DNA from: UBA935 sp031556725
Lineage (GTDB): Bacteria; Bacillota; Clostridia; Lachnospirales; Lachnospiraceae
Direction of reading: 5' to 3'
Assembly (NCBI GenBank): GCA_031556725.1
Contig: JAVBSL010000030.1
Span: forward strand, 74,226-138,225
Length of the DNA stretch: 64,000 nt
Shown here: piece by piece, positions 18,265 through 27,095 of the stretch
How positions within the stretch are numbered: position 1 is the first letter of the stretch
Layout: each line of letters opens with the position of its first letter
Made by a program: the position numbers and the translations under genes
Notes under the pieces: model-generated
The model's input: the letters and a program-made list of their open reading frames with translations, nothing else
Database searches by the model: none
What the model was told of the DNA's origin: nothing

Positions 18265-18294
18265 CATTTATCAAATATTGTTCTAACTCTGCGA

Positions 18295-18322
18295 GAGGGT
18301 TCGGCTTCGGCCGGGCCCTTTT
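18295..18322 (+). terminator. Terminator of the first sugar-importer operon
   Basis: GGTTCGGC (18298-18305), TTCG tetraloop, GCCGGGCC (18310-18317) form a GC-rich stem extended by one or two pairs and followed by TTTT. Confidence 0.8.
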
Positions 18323-18343
18323 GCATTGGGGGGAGGCTGTGAA

Positions 18344-18579
18344 GAAGCGGGCGTAGGGGGGAGGACGGGCTGCAACTATGGTCAGGCGACATAATATTTC
18401 ACAGCGGATGTAGCGCTCCGGGCACTTCTCTGAGCCTAAAGCAGCCAAAATCTCGTCCAGAGGGACTCCATTTTGGCTTAGTCTCAGTTCCGTGTTCGCT
18501 AAATACATCCTCTTGTGAAATATTATGTCGTCTGACCATAGTTGCAGCCCTGTGTCTCGTCCACTGCAGGGCCCGCTTC
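18344..18579. repeat. 236-bp nested palindromic element
   Basis: Concentric inverted repeats fold this whole stretch. From outside in: GAAGCGGGC (18344-18352)/GCCCGCTTC (18571-18579); 46-47-nt arms of high identity (about 18366-18411 and 18504-18550); TAGCG/CGCTA (18411-18415/18497-18501); CTGAG/CTCAG (18430-18434/18483-18487); AGCCAAAAT/ATTTTGGCT (18443-18451/18470-18478); and GTCC/GGAC (18455-18458/18463-18466) around an AGAG loop. There is no convincing gene inside. It could be a non-autonomous mobile repeat, a structured RNA or a recombination site. Confidence 0.8.
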
Positions 18580-18667
18580 TGCCAAGGTTTCTGCCGCAAG
18601 GACATACAGATTTTCCGCAATCAGCCTGGTGGCTATACCCTTCGAGAAGCGTCCGTCATCCACTAAT

Positions 18668-19894
18668 CTAGAAATACTCAGTGATGTAGCAGGGTTTGGG
18701 ATAGAAGGCTTTGCTTAGGGTGCTCCAATCGGTGTGGAGGCGGATAGCTGGGCAATAAGGAAGCATATCGGGATGGAAAGCGCCGATAATAAGCCGTGAG
18801 AAATCACCGATACCAAGGGAAATATCCGGCTGAGCATCGGTAATGGATACTTCTTCGGCCTTTCCATCTGTAAAGACCACTTGAAAGCGGTTATTGTTCT
18901 GGGGAATATAAGGGTCGGTAATGTCGATTACCAGTTTACCGCTGCCCTGGTAGCGGGCCATGCGTAAAACGTCTTCGACGCGGATGACTCTGGCCATGCC
19001 GTGGAAAAAAAGTTCCCGTTTAACAGCGTCCATTGACCATTCCGGCAGCAGGGGAGAGATATCCTGATCGGTGGGAAGGTCAAAGACAATAGCGTGGTGG
19101 TCGCTGGCGAAGCTTTTGGCTAACAGAAGGATACCCTGAAGGCCTTCTGCATCGGTAAAGAAGAAGCGGCTGCATACCAGATTTTTTTCGCCATCCTGCG
19201 TAACCGGAGCAAAGGTGGCAAAGGCTTTGGGGAGGCCTGAGGGATCTTTATATACATAGGTGAAAATCTGATCTTTAACGGGATTGCTTTTGGCAATCCA
19301 GGCAAATTCAAAATCTTCATTTTCAATCATCATATTATAGCGTTTCTGCCAATAGCTGTAGATGCTCCGGATATCTTCTGCTAAAATGTTGCCCGGTTCA
19401 CAAAGCTGGCAGCTGCCGGCGGCGGGATAGGAAGGAATGAACTCCAGTTTGACTTGATAGTTCATTTGTTGACAGCACATTTCATATCCGAATTTACGGT
19501 AGTAGGCAGTGGAAAAGGGATAAAGATAAGAAAAAGCAATTCCGTTATCATACATATCGGGAAGTGCTGCTTCAAAACAAGCCCGGATACCGCCCCGCCG
19601 CCGGTACTGGGGAAGGGTGGCCACACCGCCGATACCGGTCATGGAGCAATGATTGCCGTCAAAATGCACCGGCATCGGTTTGGCAACAAAAAAACTCATC
19701 ATAGTAGTATCGTCATCTTCAAAGGCTGCCCAACGTTCCTGCCAGCATAAATCTTCTCTGGAAAGGGGGTTCGTAGCGGCTTGGGTATATATTTCTTCGG
19801 CGCTGCGTGTCTCATCTGAGCCGAATTCAAAGGCAATGGCAAACAATTCACCGGTTCGTTTTATTTCACTGGGTTTAATTTTTCTAATAATCAT
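18668..19894 (-). CDS. GNAT-family acetyltransferase, Eis-like (second copy)
   Basis: A 408-residue protein with the acetyl-CoA motif 'IGGVATLPQYRRRGGIRACFEAALP' (seen in parts), then 'FSYLYPFSTAYYRKFGYEM', two GNAT-like halves and an SCP2-like tail ('LVIDITDPYIPQNNNRFQVVF'). The architecture matches the protein at 9613-10848 but identity looks low, so these are divergent paralogues rather than a recent duplication. It is monocistronic and divergent from glgP. The substrate is unknown. Confidence 0.8.
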   Translation of the reverse strand: MIIRKIKPSEIKRTGELFAIAFEFGSDETRSAEEIYTQAATNPLSREDLCWQERWAAFEDDDTTMMSFFVAKPMPVHFDGNHCSMTGIGGVATLPQYRRRGGIRACFEAALPDMYDNGIAFSYLYPFSTAYYRKFGYEMCCQQMNYQVKLEFIPSYPAAGSCQLCEPGNILAEDIRSIYSYWQKRYNMMIENEDFEFAWIAKSNPVKDQIFTYVYKDPSGLPKAFATFAPVTQDGEKNLVCSRFFFTDAEGLQGILLLAKSFASDHHAIVFDLPTDQDISPLLPEWSMDAVKRELFFHGMARVIRVEDVLRMARYQGSGKLVIDITDPYIPQNNNRFQVVFTDGKAEEVSITDAQPDISLGIGDFSRLIIGAFHPDMLPYCPAIRLHTDWSTLSKAFYPKPCYITEYF

Positions 19895-19948
19895 CGGGTT
19901 TCCTCCAATCTATTGGTATTGCATAAAAGAACGCCTTGTATTATCTGA

Positions 19949-19978
19949 AATATACGCTAAATCTGCTAAGATTGTCAA
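19949..19978 (-). promoter_or_regulatory. Sigma-A promoter of the second Eis-like gene
   Basis: Minus strand TTGACA (complement of 19973-19978), 18-nt spacer, TATATT (complement of 19949-19954), about 55 nt before the start codon. Confidence 0.55.
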
Positions 19979-19985
19979 TCATAAC

Positions 19986-20014
19986 TTGAGATTTGGAAAA
20001 GAGTATAGTATAAT
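19986..20014 (+). promoter_or_regulatory. Sigma-A promoter of glgP
   Basis: TTGAGA (19986-19991), 17-nt spacer, TATAAT (20009-20014), 46 nt before the ATG. It is back to back with the minus-strand promoter at 19949-19978. Confidence 0.75.
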
Positions 20015-20060
20015 ATTTTCTGTTAGTGGTTACCACTTTAGGAGTGAAGGAGAAATTTAT

Positions 20061-22541
20061 ATGGCAAAGAAATCAACACCGACGGCGTTTGCTTTTGACA
20101 AGGACTTGTTTAAAAGAAGCGTACTTTACAATGTTAAGACGTTGTACCGAAAAACGTTGGAAGAGGCAACAGAACAACAGATTTTTCAAGCAGTATCATA
20201 CGCTATTAAGGACGCAATCGTTGACCATTGGTTAAATACCCAGAAAGAGTATGAAAAACAGGATCCTAAGATGGTTTACTATTTATCCATGGAATTCCTG
20301 ATGGGTCGTGCGTTAGGCAATAATATTATTAATTTACAGGCTTATAAGCCGGTAAAGGATGCACTGGATGAATTAGGACTGGATTTGAATCTGGTGGAAG
20401 ACCAGGAACCGGATGCAGCTCTTGGTAATGGTGGTCTGGGACGTTTGGCTGCCTGTTTTCTGGATTCATTGGCCACTTTGGGATATGCTGCATATGGCTG
20501 CGGTATCCGTTATCGTTACGGGATGTTTAAACAGGAAATCCGCGATGGCTATCAAATAGAAGTTCCTGATGTTTGGTTAGCCGATAATAATCCTTTTGAA
20601 TTAAGAAGACCGGAATATGCTAAGGAAGTAAAATTCGGTGGATATACCAATGTTTACGTAGATGAAAGCGGCAGAAGTAACTTTGTCCAGGAAGGTTATC
20701 AGTCAGTACAGGCCATTCCTTATGATTTGCCCATAGTCGGCTACGGCAACGGCATTGTAAATACCCTTCGTATCTGGGATGCACAGCCCGCCGAATGTTT
20801 CCAACTGGATTCATTTGATAAAGGCGATTATCGCAAAGCGGTAGAACAGGAAAATCTTGCCAGAAATATTGTTGAGGTGCTTTATCCCAATGACAATCAC
20901 TATGCGGGCAAGGAACTTCGATTAAAACAACAGTACTTCTTTATTTCGGCATCGGTTCAGGAAGCGGTTGCCAAATATATGAGAACCCATGATGATATCA
21001 GGAAGTTTTATGAAAAGGTAACCTTCCAGTTGAATGATACCCACCCTACGGTAGCAATTGCAGAGCTGATGCGGATTTTGATGGACGATCATTATCTGAC
21101 ATGGGATGAAGCCTGGGAAGTAACCACCAAAACCTGTGCTTATACCAATCATACTATTATGTCGGAAGCTCTGGAAAAATGGCCGATTGAATTATTTTCA
21201 CGGTTATTGCCCAGAATTTATCAGATTATAGAAGAGATCAACCGCAGATTTATTGCTCAGATTGAAAAGAAATATCCCGGCAATCAGGATAAAGTTCGCA
21301 GTATGGCGATTATTTATGATGGTCAGGTGAAAATGGCTCATTTGGCAATTGCCTCCGGTTATTCGGTAAACGGTGTGGCAAGACTGCATACGGAAATATT
21401 AAAAAATCAGGAATTAAAAGATTTCTATGAGTTAATGCCCGGAAAATTCAATAATAAGACCAACGGAATCACCCAGCGGCGTTTCCTGCTTCATGGCAAT
21501 CCCCTGCTGGCTGATTGGGTAACGGCGCATATCGGTGATGACTGGATTGTTGACTTGCCGAAGATCAGTAAATTAAAGATTTATGCCGATGATGAAAAGG
21601 CACAGCAGGAGTTCATGCATATTAAGTATCAGAACAAGCTGCGTCTGGCAGAGTATGTTTTAGAGCATAACGGTGTTGTGATCGATCCCCGTTCCATATT
21701 TGATGTACAGGTAAAGAGATTGCACGAGTATAAGCGTCAGCTGCTGAATATTCTCCACGTTATGCACTTATATAATGAAATAAAGGCTCATCCGGATATG
21801 GACTTCTATCCCAGAACCTTTATCTTTGGTGCTAAAGCAGCCGCCGGATATAAGAATGCCAAGCTGACTATCAAATTAATCAACGCTGTGGGTGATGTGG
21901 TTAATAACGATCCGGCCATCGGCGGTAAGATTAAGGTAGTATTTATTGAGAACTATCGTGTATCCAATGCAGAAATGATTTTTGCCGCAGCAGATGTTTC
22001 AGAGCAGATTTCAACAGCCAGTAAAGAAGCATCGGGAACCGGTAATATGAAGTTTATGCTGAACGGAGCATTGACCATCGGAACCATGGATGGAGCCAAT
22101 GTGGAAATCGTGGAAGAAGTGGGCGAAGAAAATGCTTTTATATTCGGTTTAAGTTCAGACGAAGTTATTCGCTTCGAAAACTTTGGCGGTTACAATCCTA
22201 TGGATATCTTTAATAATGATTCGGATATCAGAAAAGTGCTGATGCAGTTGATTAATGGTACTTATGCCCCCGGTGATCCTGATTTATTCCGTAGCTTATA
22301 TAATTCGTTACTGAATACCCAGAGTACCAGCAGAGCCGATACCTACTTTATTTTGAAGGACTTCAAAGCATATGCGGAAGCCCAGAAGAAAGTGGAAGAA
22401 GCTTACCGCAATGAAAAAGGCTGGGCCAAGAGTGCAATTCTTAACGTGGCATGCTCCGGTAAGTTTACATCAGACCGTACCATTCAGGAATACGTAGATG
22501 AAATCTGGCATTTAGATAGGGTGACTTTAAAAACAAAATAA
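20061..22541 (+). CDS. glgP: Glycogen/starch phosphorylase
   Basis: An 826-residue GT35 phosphorylase that releases glucose-1-phosphate from alpha-1,4-glucan ends. The PLP-binding lysine is Lys664 in 'TGNMKFMLNGA', the last part of the highly conserved 'KEASGTGNMKF' block. The N-terminal 'YYLSMEFLMGRALGNN' and 'EPDAALGNGGLGRLAACFLDS' are also diagnostic. ATG 20061 follows GAAGGAG; the longer in-frame extension upstream lies across the promoter and the divergent gene and is not used. Monocistronic with its own terminator. Confidence 0.96.
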   Translation: MAKKSTPTAFAFDKDLFKRSVLYNVKTLYRKTLEEATEQQIFQAVSYAIKDAIVDHWLNTQKEYEKQDPKMVYYLSMEFLMGRALGNNIINLQAYKPVKDALDELGLDLNLVEDQEPDAALGNGGLGRLAACFLDSLATLGYAAYGCGIRYRYGMFKQEIRDGYQIEVPDVWLADNNPFELRRPEYAKEVKFGGYTNVYVDESGRSNFVQEGYQSVQAIPYDLPIVGYGNGIVNTLRIWDAQPAECFQLDSFDKGDYRKAVEQENLARNIVEVLYPNDNHYAGKELRLKQQYFFISASVQEAVAKYMRTHDDIRKFYEKVTFQLNDTHPTVAIAELMRILMDDHYLTWDEAWEVTTKTCAYTNHTIMSEALEKWPIELFSRLLPRIYQIIEEINRRFIAQIEKKYPGNQDKVRSMAIIYDGQVKMAHLAIASGYSVNGVARLHTEILKNQELKDFYELMPGKFNNKTNGITQRRFLLHGNPLLADWVTAHIGDDWIVDLPKISKLKIYADDEKAQQEFMHIKYQNKLRLAEYVLEHNGVVIDPRSIFDVQVKRLHEYKRQLLNILHVMHLYNEIKAHPDMDFYPRTFIFGAKAAAGYKNAKLTIKLINAVGDVVNNDPAIGGKIKVVFIENYRVSNAEMIFAAADVSEQISTASKEASGTGNMKFMLNGALTIGTMDGANVEIVEEVGEENAFIFGLSSDEVIRFENFGGYNPMDIFNNDSDIRKVLMQLINGTYAPGDPDLFRSLYNSLLNTQSTSRADTYFILKDFKAYAEAQKKVEEAYRNEKGWAKSAILNVACSGKFTSDRTIQEYVDEIWHLDRVTLKTK

Positions 22542-22557
22542 ATGAGATAATAAGAAA

Positions 22558-22584
22558 ACGGTCAGTTTACTGGCCGTTTTTTTG
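22558..22584 (+). terminator. Terminator of glgP
   Basis: ACGGtCAG and CTGgCCGT pair around TTTA (22558-22577), followed by seven T residues. Confidence 0.85.
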
Positions 22585-22641
22585 TTTTACAGGAAATAAT
22601 GGGCTTCTGGTGGAATATGATACTATAAACAGGTGTTTTTT

Positions 22642-23778
22642 ATGGAAATATATGTAGTAAAGCAGGGAGACAGTGTAAATGCAATCGGCACACAATTTGG
22701 CGTCGGTACGGCAGAAATTGCTTATGCCAATCAGCTTACCTTTCCTTATCAGCTGGCAGTGGGGCAGGCTCTTCTGATCCCCACCGAGACCGCCGAAGAA
22801 GCGGAGAAAAAAACGGTAGAGGTAAGCGGGTTTGCCTATCCTTTTATCAGCGGCTGGGTTTTGGAACAAACGCTTCCGTATTTAACCGGATTGGCGGTTT
22901 TTTCTTATGGATTTACCCTTGAAGGTGATTTGCTGCCGCCTGCCTGGGATGATACATGGATGATTCGTCTGGCCAGGGAGAATGGGGTAATCCCAATTTT
23001 GGTATTAACCCCTTTAGATGAAAAGGGATTATTCAACAATTATCTGATCAGTGAATTACTGAGTAATCCGGAGGCGCAGCAAAATCTAATCAGTCAAATT
23101 CTGACAACCATGCGGAACAAGAATTTCGGTGGTGTAGATATTGACTTTGAATTTATCAGGGCTGAGGATCGGGTGGCATTTGCCCAGTTTGTGTCAGATG
23201 TGAATCAGGCGGTATCGCCGGAAGGATATACCGTGTCGGTGGATTTGGCACCGAAAGTATCACCGGATCAAAAAGGTTTGGTATATGAGGGAAAGGACTA
23301 TGCTTTGCTGGGAGCAGCGGCAGATACTGTGTTGTTGATGACGTATGAGTGGGGTTATACCTATGGGCCTCCCATGGCTGTAGCCCCCATCAACAAAGTC
23401 CGGGAAGTGGTGGAATATGCGGTTAGCGTTATTCCTGTGGAAAAAATCAATCTCGGCATTCCCAATTACGGATACGACTGGAGCCTGCCTTTTGTCAGAG
23501 GTGAAAGCAAGGCAGTTACGGTGGGCAATGTGGAAGCGGTGCAGATTGCGGTTGACCATGGTGCTGAGATTCTGTTTGATGAGGTGGCCATGTCCCCTTA
23601 CTTTTATTATACGGAAAATGATATTGCCCATGTGGTCTGGTTTGAAGATGTGCGCAGTGTCAAAGAAAAGTTCAACCTGATTAAAGAATACAATCTGAAT
23701 GGTATGGGTTATTGGCAGATTATGCAGCTATTCCGGGCAAACTGGCTGTTGTTGGCAGATACATTTAACATACGCTAA
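22642..23778 (+). CDS. LysM-GH18 spore-cortex-type hydrolase (YaaH/SleL-like)
   Basis: A 378-residue protein with one N-terminal LysM domain (residues 1-47, 'VVKQGDSVNAIGTQFGV' to 'QALLIP') followed by a GH18 TIM barrel. The GH18 signature is 'FGGVDIDFEF', with the likely catalytic acid Glu170. This domain order is that of YaaH/SleL N-acetylglucosaminidases, which bind spore or wall peptidoglycan and act on muramic-lactam cortex during germination. There is no signal peptide, as expected for mother-cell-made coat proteins. ATG 22642 follows AGGTG; a GTG three codons earlier is less likely. Confidence 0.82.
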   Translation: MEIYVVKQGDSVNAIGTQFGVGTAEIAYANQLTFPYQLAVGQALLIPTETAEEAEKKTVEVSGFAYPFISGWVLEQTLPYLTGLAVFSYGFTLEGDLLPPAWDDTWMIRLARENGVIPILVLTPLDEKGLFNNYLISELLSNPEAQQNLISQILTTMRNKNFGGVDIDFEFIRAEDRVAFAQFVSDVNQAVSPEGYTVSVDLAPKVSPDQKGLVYEGKDYALLGAAADTVLLMTYEWGYTYGPPMAVAPINKVREVVEYAVSVIPVEKINLGIPNYGYDWSLPFVRGESKAVTVGNVEAVQIAVDHGAEILFDEVAMSPYFYYTENDIAHVVWFEDVRSVKEKFNLIKEYNLNGMGYWQIMQLFRANWLLLADTFNIR

Positions 23779-23805
23779 TATGCATGTTCATGCTGCGCAA
23801 AAAAA

Positions 23806-23834
23806 TAGCGGTTTCACCTTAACTGAAACCGCTA
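23806..23834. terminator. Bidirectional terminator between the GH18 and lemA genes
   Basis: A perfect 11-bp stem, TAGCGGTTTCA (23806-23816) with TGAAACCGCTA (23824-23834). A tract of A on the left serves the minus-strand operon; the plus-strand side has only a weak T tract. Confidence 0.75.
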
Positions 23835-23874
23835 CAAATTGACATTAAAGAGGTATTAGTGTTGAAAGACACGG

Positions 23875-24459
23875 TTATGACTTAAAACTATCTGCTCTTA
23901 TGAGTACATTCTCTCGCTCCGCGTCCTTAATAGACAAGAACGGCTGCTCCAAAAAACCACACATCCTCGCAATCACGCTGGCAGGAAATATTTGAATAGC
24001 ATTATTATATTTCAGAATGGTATCATTATAAAATTGTCTTGCATATGCAATTTTATTCTCGGTTTCGGATAGCTCACCCTGCAATTTTATGAACGCCGAG
24101 TTGGCTTGCAAGGTAGGATAGTTTTCAGCAACTGCCAACAGACGATGGAGTGCTCCGGTCAATTCATCGTTGGCTTTGAGCGTTTCAGATATATTTCCGC
24201 CCTGTGTAGCCCTTCCACGTGCATTTATTACCGCTTCGAGAGTGCTTTTCTCAAAACCTGCCTGCTCCCTAACTGTAGCAATAAGGTTTGGGATAAGGTC
24301 ATAGCGGCGTTTGAGCTGGACATCGACTTGAGCGGCTTGATCACGAACACGATTGCGTAATACTACAAACCCATTTCGTGTTTTAATGCATGTGACAAGT
24401 ATAATAATTACAAGCAGTGCAACCGCACCGAGAATAATATAACCGATGTATTCATCCAT
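23875..24459 (-). CDS. lemA: LemA family protein
   Basis: A 194-residue protein with one N-terminal membrane helix (about residues 5-25) and a LemA domain: 'NRVRDQAAQVDVQLKRRYDLIPNLI' (in parts), 'FEKSTLEAVINARGRA', 'ENKIAYARQFYNDTILKYNN'. The molecular function of LemA is unresolved. It is last in a three-gene minus-strand operon behind two YciQ/DUF2207-like proteins, a common pairing. Start 24459 is chosen because GGAGG lies between it and an earlier in-frame ATG (24474). Confidence 0.9.
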   Translation of the reverse strand: MDEYIGYIILGAVALLVIIILVTCIKTRNGFVVLRNRVRDQAAQVDVQLKRRYDLIPNLIATVREQAGFEKSTLEAVINARGRATQGGNISETLKANDELTGALHRLLAVAENYPTLQANSAFIKLQGELSETENKIAYARQFYNDTILKYNNAIQIFPASVIARMCGFLEQPFLSIKDAERENVLIRADSFKS

Positions 24460-24513
24460 TTTTCTGTCCTCCAATAGTTTTTTTAGTTTTGATTAAGGGG
24501 TGAATCACATGTC

Positions 24514-25587
24514 TTAAAATCTTAAAAGTTTTAGGGAAAGGTTTTTCCTGTGAAGCAGTTCCTGAACAATTTGACTGTTCTCCTCCAAAACAACGGCATA
24601 AACCAGAAAATCGTCCCAAAGAATCAGCTGATTTTTATCCGCTTCCGAAAGGTTAGAAAAGTCATGCAGGAAGTTTTTCATTCCTGCGATTTTTTCCGCG
24701 GCAGCATGGCCGCTAAATGTACGCTTGAATGATTTTGTATTGTCATGTATCGCAAGCGAGCGAAACTGTGTGGAATACGGCCATATTATAGAGGCAAGAA
24801 GGACATTAATAAGTATAAATGTCTTTATAAGCAGTATCGGATCAGCACTGCTGATAGCTGCCCCTTCCTCCGCCATTGCCGTGAAGAAGTTAAAAGCATC
24901 GTCGAAATGAAACACATGAATTAGAAGTTGAACGATTATCGACATCAAGGCAAATCTAAGGAAAGCAATGAGATAGCCGTTACCCTTGGATTTCGTGATT
25001 TCCATCTGCGTCCGTCGTTCAAAATACTCCCCGTTAACACATTCATCCTCAGCCTTACTCTTCCACTCAAGCTTCTCTTTTATAGTCATGCTGCCTCGCT
25101 GGGCTGCCCGTAATAATAACCTGTCACTTTCGGTCAAACTAGGCCTAGGCCCGGGGGTGCTCTGGACCTCTCCATCCGGTGAAAGGATGCCGAGTAGTGT
25201 AAACCGCAGGAGCGATGCGGTGATATCCTTATCCGGCTCTATTTCCAAGTCCATCAGCATACTGATGGTTGCAGGTGAAAGGCCGGATAATTTTTCACGG
25301 TAGTAATCGATATCCTCAGTCACGTTGAAGGTTGCATTTTGGGTGATGGTTTTTCTGGAGTTCCTGCTGATAGTGAAGTAAATCACCAGTCCAAGCACTG
25401 AAGCCATATACCACATCAAAGGTATCGGCAATATTGGAGTAGCTGTTATTTCAGAGTTCTCCATAATGATCGGGGTAAGGCTCAGCAGCATACCAAGACT
25501 CAGCGGAATTATCCATATTGCACGCCGGTCACGCCGGCGCCACTGTGCAACCTTACCTGTGATTATATGTTTTTGGTTTTTACCCAT
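24514..25587 (-). CDS. YciQ/DUF2207-like membrane protein, copy 2
   Basis: A 357-residue membrane protein. Two N-terminal helices (about residues 27-75) precede a cytosolic part with 'DIDYYREKLSGLSPATISMLMDL', then two more helices, then 'KNFLHDFSNLSEADKNQLILWDDFLVYAVVLEEN' read in parts. The 'ILWDDFLVYAVVL' segment resembles the 'LW..YL.YA' motif at the end of DUF2207. The extracytosolic N-terminal DUF2207 domain is missing. It is a tandem paralogue of the gene at 25601-26737, 13 nt upstream. Function unknown. Confidence 0.65.
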   Translation of the reverse strand: MGKNQKHIITGKVAQWRRRDRRAIWIIPLSLGMLLSLTPIIMENSEITATPILPIPLMWYMASVLGLVIYFTISRNSRKTITQNATFNVTEDIDYYREKLSGLSPATISMLMDLEIEPDKDITASLLRFTLLGILSPDGEVQSTPGPRPSLTESDRLLLRAAQRGSMTIKEKLEWKSKAEDECVNGEYFERRTQMEITKSKGNGYLIAFLRFALMSIIVQLLIHVFHFDDAFNFFTAMAEEGAAISSADPILLIKTFILINVLLASIIWPYSTQFRSLAIHDNTKSFKRTFSGHAAAEKIAGMKNFLHDFSNLSEADKNQLILWDDFLVYAVVLEENSQIVQELLHRKNLSLKLLRF

Positions 25588-25600
25588 TTTCCAGTTCTCC

Positions 25601-26737
25601 TTATGTAAATGTGATCTCGCGGTAAGTCAAGCCCTTCATATGCAGCAGTTCGTTCACTATCAAGCGATTTTCTTCCAGCACCACGGCATACACCAAAAAA
25701 TCATCCCATAGAATAAGCTGTGCCTTTTGAGCCTGCGACAGATTGGAAAAATCCCGCAGGAAGTTTTTTATCCCGGCAATGCGTTCTGTCAGGACTTCAC
25801 CCTCAGGTGTTCGGTTGTAGGGCATCTCATGGGTACCTGCTGTAATAGTCCGTATAATGGTGATAATAGGCAGAGCTACCCAGTACATGATTAGTAAACC
25901 CATAAGCACTATCGTAAATATAACCTGCATCATAAACAGCGGCTCTATCAATATGTATTGTAAGTTTTCCGCTGAATTACCCTGTGCTACCTCCGGTATA
26001 GCTTCAAGCTGCTCGATCAAGCTGTCTATCCATCCCGTCAAAGGTGAATATACTCCGATACAATAAATCAACACGAGCAGTCCGATAAACTGCAGGATAC
26101 CGAAAAGACAACCCCTTCCAGCCGATTTCGGCTGTTTCCTTTCAATATATCCGCTCTGGAGCGTTTCGCTCATGACGGCATTTTTCCATTTATTTAAATC
26201 ATGTTTTGACAGGTGATCCTGCTCTAAAGCATCCAGTAATATTCTGTCGCTTTCATTAAGCCCCCTTACGTTGCGGTCTATTATTGCACCGTCCGGTGAC
26301 AATACTCCGATCAGCGTAAGGTGAAGGATGGTTGCCGCGATATCCTTAGCCGGTTCTATTTGTAAATCCACCAACAGACTTATTGTGGTGGGGGAAATAT
26401 CGGATAAATTTTCGCGGTAATAATCGAAGTCCTCAGTCACTTTGAAGGTGGCATTTTGTCTTGCGGCTTTTTTGGCCGTTTTGCTGACTGCCCGGCAAAT
26501 GAACATAAGCGGAACAGAGATAACGGTATTCATTAAAACATATACTACCAACAGCCACACAAAATCCAAAGGCATCACACCGGCAGCGAACAAATCCTTT
26601 GACGTACCGAGCAAAAGTAACGCAAACATAACAAGAGGATACGCGAGGGGAATCCACTTTACCAGTTTATCAAGGCGCTGCCACTTTTCGGCCTTGCTGG
26701 TATGTATGTGTTTTTTTCTTGTCTGCCCCAGGTTCAT
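25601..26737 (-). CDS. YciQ/DUF2207-like membrane protein, copy 1
   Basis: A 378-residue paralogue of the downstream protein with the same layout: two N-terminal helices, cytosolic 'FDYYRENLSDISPTTISLLVDL', two central helices separated by a 40-residue loop, and 'AQLILWDDFLVYAVVLEEN' near the end. It also lacks the extracytosolic DUF2207 domain. First gene of the operon that ends in lemA. The shared 13-residue 'LILWDDFLVYAVV' segment shows that the two copies come from duplication, while the helices have diverged. Confidence 0.65.
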   Translation of the reverse strand: MNLGQTRKKHIHTSKAEKWQRLDKLVKWIPLAYPLVMFALLLLGTSKDLFAAGVMPLDFVWLLVVYVLMNTVISVPLMFICRAVSKTAKKAARQNATFKVTEDFDYYRENLSDISPTTISLLVDLQIEPAKDIAATILHLTLIGVLSPDGAIIDRNVRGLNESDRILLDALEQDHLSKHDLNKWKNAVMSETLQSGYIERKQPKSAGRGCLFGILQFIGLLVLIYCIGVYSPLTGWIDSLIEQLEAIPEVAQGNSAENLQYILIEPLFMMQVIFTIVLMGLLIMYWVALPIITIIRTITAGTHEMPYNRTPEGEVLTERIAGIKNFLRDFSNLSQAQKAQLILWDDFLVYAVVLEENRLIVNELLHMKGLTYREITFT

Positions 26738-26850
26738 ATTAAATTCCTCTCCCGCAATTTCAACAATTCCACACCTTTACTTTTCCGCTTTCCGTGCAAA
26801 AAGTATGAGGATTCCGGCAGCTGCCCTGTAAACAGCCATACCGCGTATAT

Positions 26851-26879
26851 ATAGTAACACGAAAAAAAAGACGAAACAA
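26851..26879 (-). promoter_or_regulatory. Probable promoter of the YciQ-like/lemA operon
   Basis: Minus strand TTGTTT (complement of 26874-26879), 17-nt spacer, TACTAT (complement of 26851-26856), about 110 nt before the first start codon. Confidence 0.45.
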
Positions 26880-26955
26880 TAGCCTGGTGAAAATTGGCAT
26901 CTTAGAGATGATGATTGGCATTCAGCGGATCGGCGTTATAGACAATAATTAGGCA

Positions 26956-26984
26956 TTGCACGGGACTTCCTTTTACTCTATAAT
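26956..26984 (+). promoter_or_regulatory. Sigma-A promoter of the aconitase-family gene
   Basis: TTGCAC (26956-26961), 17-nt spacer, TATAAT (26979-26984). It implies a leader of about 105 nt. Confidence 0.8.
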
Positions 26985-26997
26985 AAGAAGTTAGTGA

Positions 26998-27070
26998 CCT
27001 GCCTTTTGCAGAAGTTCAGTGCTCTCCCTGGCGACAGGAGTGCGCCTGAGTGATTGCGATAGCAGGCAGG
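26998..27070 (+). other. Structured 5' leader upstream of the aconitase-family gene
   Basis: CCTGCC (26998-27003) pairs with GGCAGG (27065-27070) as an outer helix. Inside, TTCAG/CTGAG (27015-27019/27046-27050) and CTCC/GGAG (27024-27027/27037-27040) form a second hairpin with a near-symmetric internal loop (TGCT/TGCGC). An alternative pairing GCCTG/CAGGC (27045-27049/27063-27067) competes with both. No known riboswitch class was recognised. Confidence 0.5.
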
Positions 27071-27095
27071 AGATAAAGTACAGGAGGAGAACATA

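Noticed and set aside
18113..18508. Minus-strand ORF of 131 codons across the end of the importer operon and the nested palindrome
   Set aside because: It is created by the palindrome and by antisense reading of the binding-protein gene, lacks a clear ribosome-binding site and has no family resemblance.
19653..20060. N-terminal extension of the glgP reading frame
   Set aside because: It runs antisense through the divergent acetyltransferase and across the glgP promoter; ATG 20061 has a ribosome-binding site and the family N-terminus.
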